Positions 53,766 through 62,965 of a stretch of DNA of 64,000 bases are shown here, one piece after another. The notes below the pieces were generated by a model that was not told where the DNA came from, did no database searches, and saw only the letters and a list, made by a program, of their open reading frames with translations. Made by a program: the position numbers and the translations under genes. Source of the stretch: an uncultured Gemmataceae bacterium (lineage in GTDB: Bacteria > Planctomycetota > Planctomycetia > Gemmatales > Gemmataceae); contig CALDUY010000023.1 of the NCBI GenBank assembly GCA_937923405.1, forward strand, positions 116,861-180,860, given 5' to 3'. Numbering within the stretch: position 1 is the first letter of the stretch; every line of letters begins with the position of its first letter.

Positions 53766-55271
53766 ATGGCTAGAGCTAGTAAGGTCAACAAGTTAGTTCG
53801 GACTGCACTGCTTCTGTTCGCCGTGGCAGTGTCAGCGGCGACGGCACCAGGTCAGGAGGTGCCGCTCCCGCCAATCGGTGGGGCAATGGAGCCAGCGAAC
53901 CAAAAGGCGGAGAAGTTGCTGCTGCCACCGCCGCGATCTCAGGACAACAATCCGGCACCCGCCGACGAGAAAACTGACCGCCGCCACGACAAGCAGGACG
54001 AGCGGGAGAAAGACGGCAGCACACTCCCCTTGCCGCGACCCGTCCATTCCCAGACAGGTTATGACCTGGACGGACTCGTCGCCCTGATGCTGCAACGAAA
54101 CCCTAGCCTGGCCCAGGCGGCCTACTCGATCGACGCCGCTACGGGAAGAGCCGTTCAAGCCGGGCTGTACCCCAACCCGGTAGTGAGCGTCGTTGGCGAC
54201 GAGATTGCCGACCGGACTGGACCGGTCATCCTCGGTGCTGGAGTCAGCCAAGAGATTATCACTGCTGGCAAGTTAAGGCTCAGCCGGGACGCTGCCGAGC
54301 GTGAGATCGATCAGGCCGCTCTGAACCTGCTGTCGCTCCGCTACAACCGACTCGCCGCTGTCCGCCAGACCTATTTCGAGCTACTCTCCCTGCAACGCCG
54401 TATTCAGATCCTGAATGACCTGTATAACCTGGCAGAACAGTCCGTTCGGACGAGTGAGAAGCTCCTCAAGGCTGGGCAGGCCGCCCGCCTCGACGTGGTG
54501 CAACTTGAAGTCGAACGTGAGCGGTTCCGCGCGGAGAAGGAGGCCAGTCTGCGAGAAGTGGCCGGCGTCTTCCGAAGGCTGTCTGCGGCAGTGGGGGTTA
54601 CCGAACTGCCGTACGCTCCCCTCTCCGGCTCGATCGACCTGCCACTACCTACCTACGACCTGGAACAGGCCCGCGAGTTTGTCAGCCGCGTCCACCCCGA
54701 TATTCTGTCGGCGAAGCAGGGCATCGTTCGCGCGCAGCTCCTGCTGGAGAGAGCGAAGGTCGAACCGATCCCCAACGTCAACGTCCAGGCTGGATACGTC
54801 TATCAGGGGCAGAATCGATCCAACGACTTCATGGTAGGAGCAAGTCTGCCCGTGCCGATTTGGAACAGGAATCAGGGGAACATCGCTGCCGCCCAGGCCC
54901 AACTCGGCGAGGCCATCCAGCAAGTTGGACGAACAGAAAATGAACTGGTGGAGCGGCTGGCCCAATCTTTCGAGCTGTATTCCTCTGCGAAGCGGCGAGC
55001 CGAACTGTACCGGCAATCGATCTTGCCTCGCGCGCAAGAGAGCTATCGGCTTTCGCTCAAGGGATACCAAGCGGGTCAGTCCGATTACCTTCGGGTGCTT
55101 GAGGCTCAGCGGGCCTACTCCCAGGCGGACCTGGAGTATGTGCGGTCCCAAGGCGAGGCCTGGCGAGCCGCTGCGGAGATCTCGGGGCTGCTCTTGGAGG
55201 AACAGTGGCCAGCTAGCCCCCTCATGCTCCAACTCGTACCGACCAAGTCCGTTCCAACGCCGCGGCAGTAA
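53766..55271 (+). CDS. czcC: Outer-membrane efflux channel (CzcC/TolC-like)
   Basis: A 501-residue TolC-family protein. A signal-like segment (ALLLFAVAVSAATAPGQ) and a Pro/charged linker precede two OEP repeats with the typical long helices (LDGLVALMLQRNPSLAQAAY, RAELYRQSILPRAQESYRLS, GYQAGQSDYLRVLEAQRAY). It completes the tripartite Czc-type complex with the adaptor at 48369 and pump at 49909. A stem-loop follows at 55337. Confidence 0.9.
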   Translation: MARASKVNKLVRTALLLFAVAVSAATAPGQEVPLPPIGGAMEPANQKAEKLLLPPPRSQDNNPAPADEKTDRRHDKQDEREKDGSTLPLPRPVHSQTGYDLDGLVALMLQRNPSLAQAAYSIDAATGRAVQAGLYPNPVVSVVGDEIADRTGPVILGAGVSQEIITAGKLRLSRDAAEREIDQAALNLLSLRYNRLAAVRQTYFELLSLQRRIQILNDLYNLAEQSVRTSEKLLKAGQAARLDVVQLEVERERFRAEKEASLREVAGVFRRLSAAVGVTELPYAPLSGSIDLPLPTYDLEQAREFVSRVHPDILSAKQGIVRAQLLLERAKVEPIPNVNVQAGYVYQGQNRSNDFMVGASLPVPIWNRNQGNIAAAQAQLGEAIQQVGRTENELVERLAQSFELYSSAKRRAELYRQSILPRAQESYRLSLKGYQAGQSDYLRVLEAQRAYSQADLEYVRSQGEAWRAAAEISGLLLEEQWPASPLMLQLVPTKSVPTPRQ

Positions 55272-55336
55272 CCCAACGTGAGACACGGAGGACTTACGTC
55301 CTTCGCTCGCGGAAGCTTAGAACCGACGCTTCTGAG

Positions 55337-55356
55337 CGGAGGGCGTTAGCCCTCCG
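55337..55356 (+). terminator. Stem-loop downstream of czcC
   Basis: A perfect eight-base stem CGGAGGGC / GCCCTCCG with a GTTA loop, about 65 bases after the czcC stop. No T run follows, so it is either a weak terminator or a member of the dispersed hairpin repeats of this genome (a similar but imperfect CGGAGG...CCTTCG unit lies at about 55284). Confidence 0.5.
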
Positions 55357-55763
55357 TGCTTCGCCTGCGGAGCAGGGGCTGTGCTCGATTTTTGGAATGC
55401 GGCTAGAACATGCAAAATGTGAGTCACACAAGAAACAGTGGCTATGCCTTATTTGCACTACAAAGCACCTGAAAGCATCAACGCCGTTGAGTTTTTGATA
55501 GATGCTTTATTGATCCTATACTGGTAAAAATTGTAACTACCCAGATCATCGTATGTGGGACTTTCTAGAATCGATCCTGTGGGATGTTGGAGTCCCAGTG
55601 CAAGCAGTTATTATCGCTGCAATAACGTTCGTTGTTAGTCACACATACTCTTCTTAGCCGGACGGGTGTGCCTTCGTGGTCATGCTCGCCCTGTGTCGGG
55701 TCGCTGATCTCTCTGGTACTTCGGCGATCCACTCATTCGATTTTACCGAAGGAGCCTCTTCCG
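55357..55763. other. Intergenic region before the large secreted protein
   Basis: About 400 bases, AT-richer in the middle. A small frame from ATG 55552 to the stop at 55656 (34 codons, MWDFLESILWDVG then a hydrophobic stretch) looks like a membrane micro-peptide but has no clear ribosome site. Otherwise nothing recognised. Confidence 0.35.
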
Positions 55764-58700
55764 ATGAAGAGGCTGGCGCTGAAGCAACTCCGACGTACAA
55801 ATCTATTGAAGAGTATCTGGGCTGCTGGTCCTCGCCTGCGGATCGAACCCCTCGAAGACCGTCTCGCTCCGGCGACTGCCTCCTTCGCCGGCGGCCATTT
55901 GGAAATCACGTTTGCTGCCGCTGGCGAAAGCGTCACGATCACGAACGACGGGACAAACTTTTCCGTCACCGGATCAGCGATCCTAGGTGCGACGGCGTTG
56001 GCGAGCCTGAACAAAATCACCGTGAGCGATCCGAGCAGTACAGGTAGTCAAACGCTCTCGATCTCTGGGTCGGTAGGCTACACCCTCTCCAACGGTCTGA
56101 CCAGCACCGACGTCGAGACCGTGACGTTCAATCAAGGGGTGACGGCGACCAGCGGTTCCGGGATCAGCGTCACCGCACCGCAGCGCGTTGAGGTCTTCCA
56201 CAACCTGACGGGGGATAGCGCCGGGATTACGCTCATCGGCCAGGGGACCGCCGCGCTGGACACTATCGGCGTAGAGGTTTCCGGCGCAACGATCACTACG
56301 ACGAATAATGGCGACGTGTCCGTGACCGGCACTGGCGGTGCGGGTAGTGGAGGTAACAACTTCGGCGTCTTTGTCGTATCCGGCGGCACAATCACGGCCG
56401 GGGGCAGCGGCACCGTGACGGTCACCGGAACCGGCGGTGCGGGGAACGGGAATCAAAACTATGGCGTGTGGATCGCTGGGAGTAATTCAAAGATCAACTC
56501 CAGCGGGGGGAACGTCTCCGTCACCGGCACCGGGGACGCGGGCAACGGGAACCAAAACTATGGCGTGGTTGTCGATAACCAAGGCAAGATCACGTCGGGG
56601 GGCAGTGGGACCGTCACCATCGAGGGGAAAGGCGGTGCGGGGAGTGGTATGAGGAACTTTGGCGTGTACGTCCTCGCCGGGGGTACGATCACATCAGGTG
56701 GCGCGGGCACTGTGTCCGTCACCGGCACTGGCGGCTCGGGTACCGGCAGTTCCAACTACGGCGTATATGTCGTGAACTCCGGCTCGCAAATCACCTCCAG
56801 CGGTGGGGCGGTCCTGGTGAAGGGGACTGGCGGCGGGGCGGGCACGAGTGCCGGCAACTACGGGGTCTACATCGCTTCCAGTGGCGTGATCACCAGTGCA
56901 GGGACGGGAGCGGGGGCAACGGTCACTGTCGAAGGCCAAGGTGGCAATACCTCGGGCACCGGCGGCAACAGCAACTACGGCGTGTATGTCGTGAGTTCCG
57001 GCTCGCAAATCACCTCCAGCGGAGGTGCGGTCTTGGTCGAAGGTGTTGGCACCAGCAATTCCGAAGCCGTACGCCTGGAAAGCGCCGGGGCCATTACCTC
57101 CGGCAGCGATGCCTCGATCACCCTTACTGCGGATAGTGTTAATCTAGTCTCGAGTACTTCCATCGACTCTGGCAGCGGCACGACAACGCTCCGCACCCGT
57201 GCTGCCGGGACGAAGATCGACCTGGGCGGGGCCGACGTACTCAGCGGTTCGCCGTTGACCCTTGGTCTCACCAACGACGAAATCAACCGAATCACCGCGG
57301 GCACGATCGTGCTGGGGAAGAGCGATAGTGGGAAGTTCACCGTAAGCGCGGACATCACCCGCTCGGCCAGTGCCAACCTCGAACTGCGCTCGGGGAACGA
57401 CATTGTCGTCAGTGGCGGACAGGTGAACACAGCAGGAGGCACGCTATTGTTGGTCTCTGGCACCTCGCCCTTCGCGGTGCAACCCACTCGGGCAGGGACC
57501 GATGCGACGGCGAGTACGGTCTCGCTGAACGGCCTGCTCGACATTGCCATCAACGGCACGACGGTCGATACGCAGTATTCGCAGCTCAACGTCAGCGGGG
57601 CGGTGAATCTCAGTGGGGCCAGTCTGGGCACCAGCGGGAGTTTCCCTGGCATCACCGGGGGCGAAACCTTCACGATCGTGCAGGCCAGCAGTGTGAGCGG
57701 TACCTTCACGGGGTTGCCGCATGGTGCCTCGGTGGTGGTGCAGGGGAAAACCTACCTGATCCAGTACAACGCCACGAACGTGCAACTAGTGCCCCCGGGC
57801 ACCCTGAACGCGACGTTGGACGGAAGCGGCAACCTGATCGTGACCGACGTCGGCGACGTGGACAACAACATTACCATTCAAATCGTCGGCAGCGATCTGG
57901 TCATCAGCGACACTGCGGAGGAGTTCCAGTCCGCTCCCATGGGCTGGACCCTGTCGGGCGACCGTAAGTCGATCAGCATTCTGGCTAGTGCGTTTAGCAA
58001 GAGTATCACGGTCAACACGATGGGTGGCAGTGACGTGGTGCTGGTCAATTTCAGCGGCGGTGACCCGATCCCTGATGGCAACATTTTCTACAACGGCGGT
58101 ACGGGTCTCAGCGATGCCCTACGGATCGTTGGTTCGGGGTTAAGCTCGAAGTACACGCCCGATGCGGTCACTGCCGGGAGCGGTACAATCGAGGTACTCA
58201 GTCAAGGCACCGTCACGTTCACGGGACTGGAACCGATCGATTACGACGTGGTCGGCGGGACGCTCACGCTATCGCTGCCTGGAGCCAACGACATTGTCGA
58301 AGTTGCGAATAGCACCTTGATCGATGGTGTGACTCCGGCATTGAAAGTCAGCGGCAGTACGGGCGGGGTTCCTTTCGAGAACGCTCGTGTCCGGACATCG
58401 GCGATTGTGATCGATACCACCAGCGTGGATGGCGACGATACCATCACGATCACTTCGGCGAACAATGCCCACGGCAACACCAGCCTGACCATCCAGACGG
58501 GAAGCGGCACCGACACCGTGAGCATCAATGGGCCGACCGTGTTCTCGACGTCAGTGAACATCAGCACGGTGAACGTCAATTCGACGGCGGCGGGAACACT
58601 TAACCCCGGTACGACGGGGCTGACCGTGACCAACACTGGCACGGCCAGCACCCTACTGGGAGCGATCAGCGGCAGCGGCGCTCTGGTCAAGAACGGAAGC

Positions 58701-60065
58701 GGCACGCTGACCCTCGGCGGCACCACGGCCAACACCTACAGCGGCACCACGACCGTCAACACCGGTATCCTGGCCTTGAACAAGACACCCGGCGTGAATG
58801 CCATCCCCGGTTCGCTGATCATCGGCGACGGGGTGGGGGGGAACGATGCGGACGTGGTTCGGTTGTTGCAGTCGGACCAGATTGCCAACACCTCGACGGT
58901 GACGATCCTCACGACGGGGTTGCTGGAACTCAACGGGAAGAACGAAACGCTCGGCGCGCTGCTGACGCTGGAGAGCGGTACCTCCTTCGCGGCCACGATC
59001 ACCACGTCGGGGGGCTTCCTCCCCCTTGCCGCCGGGGCCAACGTCACCCTCACCCCCACCGGGACGGGCGTTACCCCCGCCGACGTGAACGGTTCGGTCG
59101 TTCTCGACACTGGTAACCGAACGTTCAACGTCGCCGACGGTACGGGCGTTCTGGATGGCACCGGCGCGGCGAACGACACCGACCTGCTGATCAACGCCGA
59201 CCTCACCGGTCCCGGCGGCATCATCAAGACGGGTCTGGGTCGGCTGCAACTGAACAACGCCGGCAACACCTACGCGGGGTTGACGCGGATCGACGCGGGG
59301 GTATTCCATCTGACCGGTTTCCTCACCGGAGCGGGGCAGGGAGTGACGCTGAACGGTCCCACGACAGTGTTCTCCGGGAGCGGAGCCATGGTCGGCGCAG
59401 GACGCAGCGTCTTGGTCACGGGACTGGCGACCAATGCCACCATCCGCGACCTGATCCGTATCACCAACACCTCGGCGGGCTCCACCGGGGTCAGCGTGCA
59501 GGCGGGTGCCCAGGTCTGCATCGTCAACGTCTTCGGCAGCACTGCCGTCGATGGCATCAGCGGCCACGCCGTCAACATCGATGTGGTCGGCGGCGGGACG
59601 GCGGGCAACACCCGCCTGTTCCTGCAAGGCACGCGGATCAACAGCAATGCCGGCGGTACGTCGATCGGGCTGCGCATCCAGGGCGGCGCCTGGGTCGATG
59701 CGGGGCAGCAGATTCCCTCCGGCGAAACCGGCGGAGCGTTCGACTACACGGGGTTGCGCCTGAATCTGGCCAACCCGCTGTTCGGCAACGGCAGCACCGG
59801 AGGCAATGTCTTTGGCGTCGCCGGCAACGCCTACGGGACGCAACTGGCCATTCGCAATCTGAACACCAACGCTCCCAACAACCTGTCCGGTCCGCAAGGC
59901 GCGCCGCACGACACCTATGCGCAACGGAACAGCTTCAACGGCGTCAACCTACACGTCGGGGCCGTACACGGCGTTGGAGAATCTCGTCTACCACGATTAC
60001 GATGTGTCGTCGCTGGGCTTCGTCAACTACGTCACCCCCGCTTCGACGCAGCCGACGCTGATTAA
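55764..60065 (+). CDS. Large secreted beta-rich repeat protein with autotransporter-type repeats, N-terminal part of a frameshifted gene
   Basis: A frame of about 1433 residues. The N-terminus RLRIEPLEDRLAPA is the planctomycete surface-protein motif that follows the start of many exported giants. A Gly/Thr-rich region (about 190-430) has near-exact repeats such as SVTGTGGAGxGxxNYGVxV with about 35-40 residue spacing. Further on, SGALVKNGSGTLTLGGTTA with NTYSGTTTVNTGILAL is an autotransporter-associated beta-strand repeat, and KTGLGRLQLNNAGNTYAGLT is another. From about 59949 the frame becomes nonsense; the next frame continues the protein to 60726. ATG 55764 (MKRLALKQL) is favoured over the 55632 opening. 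Confidence 0.8.
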   Translation: MKRLALKQLRRTNLLKSIWAAGPRLRIEPLEDRLAPATASFAGGHLEITFAAAGESVTITNDGTNFSVTGSAILGATALASLNKITVSDPSSTGSQTLSISGSVGYTLSNGLTSTDVETVTFNQGVTATSGSGISVTAPQRVEVFHNLTGDSAGITLIGQGTAALDTIGVEVSGATITTTNNGDVSVTGTGGAGSGGNNFGVFVVSGGTITAGGSGTVTVTGTGGAGNGNQNYGVWIAGSNSKINSSGGNVSVTGTGDAGNGNQNYGVVVDNQGKITSGGSGTVTIEGKGGAGSGMRNFGVYVLAGGTITSGGAGTVSVTGTGGSGTGSSNYGVYVVNSGSQITSSGGAVLVKGTGGGAGTSAGNYGVYIASSGVITSAGTGAGATVTVEGQGGNTSGTGGNSNYGVYVVSSGSQITSSGGAVLVEGVGTSNSEAVRLESAGAITSGSDASITLTADSVNLVSSTSIDSGSGTTTLRTRAAGTKIDLGGADVLSGSPLTLGLTNDEINRITAGTIVLGKSDSGKFTVSADITRSASANLELRSGNDIVVSGGQVNTAGGTLLLVSGTSPFAVQPTRAGTDATASTVSLNGLLDIAINGTTVDTQYSQLNVSGAVNLSGASLGTSGSFPGITGGETFTIVQASSVSGTFTGLPHGASVVVQGKTYLIQYNATNVQLVPPGTLNATLDGSGNLIVTDVGDVDNNITIQIVGSDLVISDTAEEFQSAPMGWTLSGDRKSISILASAFSKSITVNTMGGSDVVLVNFSGGDPIPDGNIFYNGGTGLSDALRIVGSGLSSKYTPDAVTAGSGTIEVLSQGTVTFTGLEPIDYDVVGGTLTLSLPGANDIVEVANSTLIDGVTPALKVSGSTGGVPFENARVRTSAIVIDTTSVDGDDTITITSANNAHGNTSLTIQTGSGTDTVSINGPTVFSTSVNISTVNVNSTAAGTLNPGTTGLTVTNTGTASTLLGAISGSGALVKNGSGTLTLGGTTANTYSGTTTVNTGILALNKTPGVNAIPGSLIIGDGVGGNDADVVRLLQSDQIANTSTVTILTTGLLELNGKNETLGALLTLESGTSFAATITTSGGFLPLAAGANVTLTPTGTGVTPADVNGSVVLDTGNRTFNVADGTGVLDGTGAANDTDLLINADLTGPGGIIKTGLGRLQLNNAGNTYAGLTRIDAGVFHLTGFLTGAGQGVTLNGPTTVFSGSGAMVGAGRSVLVTGLATNATIRDLIRITNTSAGSTGVSVQAGAQVCIVNVFGSTAVDGISGHAVNIDVVGGGTAGNTRLFLQGTRINSNAGGTSIGLRIQGGAWVDAGQQIPSGETGGAFDYTGLRLNLANPLFGNGSTGGNVFGVAGNAYGTQLAIRNLNTNAPNNLSGPQGAPHDTYAQRNSFNGVNLHVGAVHGVGESRLPRLRCVVAGLRQLRHPRFDAADAD

Positions 60066-60726
60066 CGACGCCAACGGTCCGATCCTGCTGTTCTCGGTGA
60101 CGGGAACGGCGGCGGCGAACAACAACTGGCAGCAACGGTCGATGATCCGTCGGGCACGCATCAGCTTCAGCGACTTCGTGTTCTTCGACACCAGTGCGAT
60201 GACGCTGACGCGGCTGAACGCCCCGCCAAGTCCGTACACCAGCAACTACAGTCTGACGGGCGGCTCCTACTTCGGGCCGGTGACGGCGACTCGGATCGGC
60301 CCGGTGGTGTTCGATTCGACCGCCACCCAGCGGTTGTTCAACTACGACTTCGTCTTCTCGGGCAACGGCGTGGAGGTCTCCGGGTCACTAGTCGACGGGG
60401 TGTACGACTTAGCCCTAAACAACGCAGCGATCCAAGCCTACGTGCCGCTCAGTCCGTCGCCGCCGTATGGTTCGTTCCCAGGGTTGCAGTTGGGCGGCGG
60501 TGTAGGAAGCACGACGCTCACGTTCCACCGCTTGTTCGGCGACGTCAACGGTGATCGGGTGGTGAATGCGATCGATCAGAACTTGGCGATCTACGGGTTC
60601 AACGCGGCGTACCGAAGCGTTCGGGGACAGTCGAAGTATCAGGAGTACCTGGATTTCGACAACGACAACGACGTCGATGGTGCCGATCGAACGCAGTTCA
60701 ACCGCCGTTTGAACCTGTATACTTGA
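59917..60726 (+). CDS. Large secreted protein, C-terminal part with dockerin-like end
   Basis: Reads TYTSGPYTALENLVYHDYDV directly after the break at about 59949, so the true protein probably runs NGVN-TYTSG across the shift. The C-terminus has GDVNGDRVVNAIDQNLAIYG and YLDFDNDNDVDGADRTQFNR, a pair of calcium-binding dockerin-like loops that end many planctomycete exported proteins. The frame starts without a ribosome site. A one-base shift near 59949 joins it to the preceding part. Confidence 0.75.
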   Translation: MRNGTASTASTYTSGPYTALENLVYHDYDVSSLGFVNYVTPASTQPTLINDANGPILLFSVTGTAAANNNWQQRSMIRRARISFSDFVFFDTSAMTLTRLNAPPSPYTSNYSLTGGSYFGPVTATRIGPVVFDSTATQRLFNYDFVFSGNGVEVSGSLVDGVYDLALNNAAIQAYVPLSPSPPYGSFPGLQLGGGVGSTTLTFHRLFGDVNGDRVVNAIDQNLAIYGFNAAYRSVRGQSKYQEYLDFDNDNDVDGADRTQFNRRLNLYT

Positions 60727-60740
60727 TCGCCGCTAGTGGT

Positions 60741-60855
60741 TGATTCTAGAGCGATTCTCAACATGGTGTAGCGGGTCGCAGGCTAAAGCCTGCGACTACC
60801 GATTCGGATTGGTAGCTAGCCGCAGGCTTTAGCCTGCGCAAACAAGTTTCCGCCA
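60741..60855. repeat. MITE-like quasi-palindromic repeat, copy 2
   Basis: Core CGCAGGCTAAAGCCTGCG (60778-60795), a near-palindrome GACTACCGATTCGGATTGG and a second CGCAGGCTTTAGCCTGCG arm make a long symmetric unit. It matches the copy at 47451 over about 50 bases of core and in the side segment (reverse complement of GCTACACCAT, here ATGGTGTAGC at 60763). The right end stops just where the integrase remnant begins. Confidence 0.7.
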
Positions 60856-61320
60856 CCGGCCTGCGGGTGAACGAACTGCGCCACCTGAAGGTCGGGCATC
60901 TCAACCTGACGGGGCCGCTCCCACTTACGAGTTGCCGGGGAAGTACACCAAGAACGGCAAGCCCGCCAAGGGAGGGATCCTGCCCGAGTTCACCGACCAG
61001 CTTTGCCAGTTCCTCGCCGACACCGGCAAGGGGGACGCCGACCTCGTGTTCACCGTGCCCGACAAGATGTGCAAAATCTTCAAGCGTGACCTCCGGGCCG
61101 TTGGCATCCCGCTGCAAGACCACGAGGGCCGCTACGCCTCCTTCCACAGCCTGCGGCACTCGGCGAATACGCGCTCGGGCAGGCGGGGGTTCCGGCGAGG
61201 CTGCGGATGCTGTTCATGCGCCACACCGACATCCGGCTCACGCTCCAGCGCTACGACGACGAGGCGCACCACGACCTCAAGGACGCCGCCGAAGCGTTCG
61301 CCAAGCTGAACCTGCCGTGA
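60856..61320 (+). pseudogene. Tyrosine recombinase (phage-type integrase) remnant
   Basis: One frame begins TGLRVNELRHLKVGHL, which holds the first catalytic Arg. A second frame (from about 60932) reads LPGKYTKNGKPAKGG, ADLVFTVPDKMCKIFKRDL and SFHSLRHSANT, with the HxLRH box. A third frame reads ALGQAGVPARLRMLFMRHTD then IRLTLQRYDD with the final His and catalytic Tyr, ending at 61318. Three frames are needed and the N-terminal half is missing, so the gene is dead. It directly follows the MITE-like repeat. Confidence 0.7.
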
Positions 61321-61329
61321 CCACGCTGA

Positions 61330-61431
61330 GCACCGGAAGGGCCGGAGGCGGTCGAGGGTGCGGCGGGAGACTCGCAGGTAGCGGGCGGCTTCCGCCGATG
61401 TCATCAGCTTCACGTTCACGGTGTCCCTCAT
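61330..61431 (-). pseudogene. Excisionase-like helix-turn-helix remnant
   Basis: From the ATG at 61431 (preceded by GGAGG) the frame reads MTSAEAARYLRVSRRTLDRL near its start, a winged helix-turn-helix of the excisionase/MerR type, and then runs into the antisense of the integrase remnant without family sequence. The gene was cut after its first 35 codons. With the integrase it points to an old integrative element. Confidence 0.55.
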
Positions 61432-61490
61432 GACCTCCTATCCTCATGTGCTCCTTCGGAAATGGCGGCGGGCGACTCCCCGGCTGGCGG

Positions 61491-61808
61491 TCAGGCTTGT
61501 GCGGTCCTCTTCGCCGCCCGGTTGTCGGGGTCGCTGGCGAGCCGCCTGACCAACTCGTAGTAGTCGTCGATGACCCGCCTGAACGTGTCGCCCTTGGCCG
61601 AGGCGAGGATCGCCGCCACCTTGTCCGCATACGGGCCGGTCAGCGGCGGCACGTCGGCGTCCTCGACCCCCAAGGCCCGGCCCAGCAGGGCCAACTTCTC
61701 GTGGCCGACGACCCGTGCCCCGGCCAGCGGCCCTTCTCCGTGCCGTAGGACCGCCTGACCTGCTCGAAGCAGGCGGGGCGGACGAAGCTGGCGGACGTGA
61801 TCCGCCAA
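61491..61808 (-). pseudogene. Hypothetical gene of the decayed element
   Basis: The last 70 codons look coding (KLALLGRALGVEDADVPPL, then PYADKVAAILASAKGDTFRR and VIDDYYELVRRLASDPDN). The upstream part shifts frame near 61730 (RSYGTEKG lies in the next frame). It ends 60 bases before the excisionase-like start in the same direction, so the two were probably one operon. Function unknown. Confidence 0.4.
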
Positions 61809-62046
61809 GCGGCTTGGCCGGGCCTATTACGGGTTCGATGTCGTGCCGGACTACTGCCCCCTCGCCCGGCCGATACCGACGAACGATTCGATCTATTCTA
61901 GTGAATGTAGTGGCTGCGCCGCTTCTGATTTCCCTGAAAGATAGAAAAAAATAGGCAACCCGGGTTCAGTTCTTGGGAATTGCTGTGATCAAATGGGATT
62001 CTCCCGATCAGGTTATTTCTTCATCGAACTTCAGGAGATTCCCTCA

Positions 62047-62427
62047 ATGATTTCCTTCAAGCAGTCCAGACCTCCAAATCTGGAAACCCTCGAGGAACGC
62101 TGGGTCCCCGCCACCATCCGGGTAGTTTCCGGGAGCCTGTTCATCAGCAACCTTGCCGGCGGCACAGGCCTAGTCGTCGAGGCCACGGCCACGCCGGGTC
62201 AGATCAAGGTCACCGACAACGGCAAGCTGGTAACCGTCAGCGGCGTCGGCCGGCTCATCTCCATCACCGGCACCAACGCCTCCGACAACGTCACCGTCAA
62301 CCTCGCGGGCAACATCTTCGGCGGCAACGTGCGGGCCAACCTGGGCAACGGTAATGATTCCTTCACGATCACCGGGGCAGGTGGCACCCTGGGGGGCACC
62401 CTGACCGTACGGGGGGGGGCTCGGTAA
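62047..62427 (+). CDS. Secreted beta-helix protein, N-terminal part (frame 1 of 3)
   Basis: Starts MISFKQSRPPNLETLEERWV, the same planctomycete LExLEERxxP export motif as the protein at 55764. Gly/Asn-rich strands follow (VTVNLAGNIFGGNVRANLG, NGNDSFTITGAGG). The frame ends at 62427 just after a run of nine G (62411-62419). With eight G the reading would continue as RGGLGNDTVNL into the next frame, so one protein of about 447 residues from 62047 to 63387 was probably intended. Confidence 0.7.
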   Translation: MISFKQSRPPNLETLEERWVPATIRVVSGSLFISNLAGGTGLVVEATATPGQIKVTDNGKLVTVSGVGRLISITGTNASDNVTVNLAGNIFGGNVRANLGNGNDSFTITGAGGTLGGTLTVRGGAR

Positions 62428-62464
62428 CGACACCGTCAACCTCAACACCACTGGCGGCTCCGCG

Positions 62465-62965
62465 TTGACGATCGGTGGAGCGGTTCAGATTCTGGGGTCG
62501 CTGGGAGCCAACAATCTCACCACCGGTAATGCCACGGCGGTAACCCGTGTCGGCGGCGACCTCATCGTCGGTGACATGACCAGAATCCAGATGGGCCTGG
62601 GAGCCAATGACGTCTACAGCAGCAACGTCTTCATTTCCGTACCGACGGCGACCGGCCCGCTCGAAATGGATCTGGGCCCAATCGGCGGCAGCGACGTTAC
62701 CACGGTTGGCGGCAGAATGTCCATCACCGGCACGGCGAAGAGCGATGGGGTCCTACTTCGCGGCCTGCAACTCGAAAAGAGCCTGGCGGTGAATCTGGGT
62801 GAGGCTTCCGGCCTCGATCCCATTCTTAACCAGCCGGGGAACTTATTTGTCATTAGCAGTTCGGGCGGTAGTACCACCACGGTGATGGGTGACACGACCT
62901 ACACCGGTGGCGCGGGGGTAGACCGGTTCGTGGCCTTCAAGGGGGGACTTTGCTTGGGAACCTGA
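62465..62965 (+). CDS. Secreted beta-helix protein, middle part (frame 2 of 3)
   Basis: Continuation of the gene begun at 62047: LTIGGAVQILGSLGANNLT, VGGDLIVGDMTRIQMGLG and so on, with a beta-strand period of about 20-25 residues. The frame in fact carries on from 62420 without a start codon. It ends at a stop shortly after a run of six G (62941-62946); seven G would give KGGTLLGNLTFNLG and continue in the next frame. Confidence 0.65.
   Translation: MTIGGAVQILGSLGANNLTTGNATAVTRVGGDLIVGDMTRIQMGLGANDVYSSNVFISVPTATGPLEMDLGPIGGSDVTTVGGRMSITGTAKSDGVLLRGLQLEKSLAVNLGEASGLDPILNQPGNLFVISSSGGSTTTVMGDTTYTGGAGVDRFVAFKGGLCLGT

Noticed and set aside
56300..57050. Regularly spaced repeats that could suggest a CRISPR array
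   Set aside because: The repeats are in-frame protein repeats of a Gly-rich surface protein and diverge by codon; spacers are not unique.
58653..59924. Minus-strand open frame of 423 codons
   Set aside because: It is antisense to the repeat protein; its Gly/Arg/Val-rich composition is that of a shadow of Gly/Thr-rich coding sequence.
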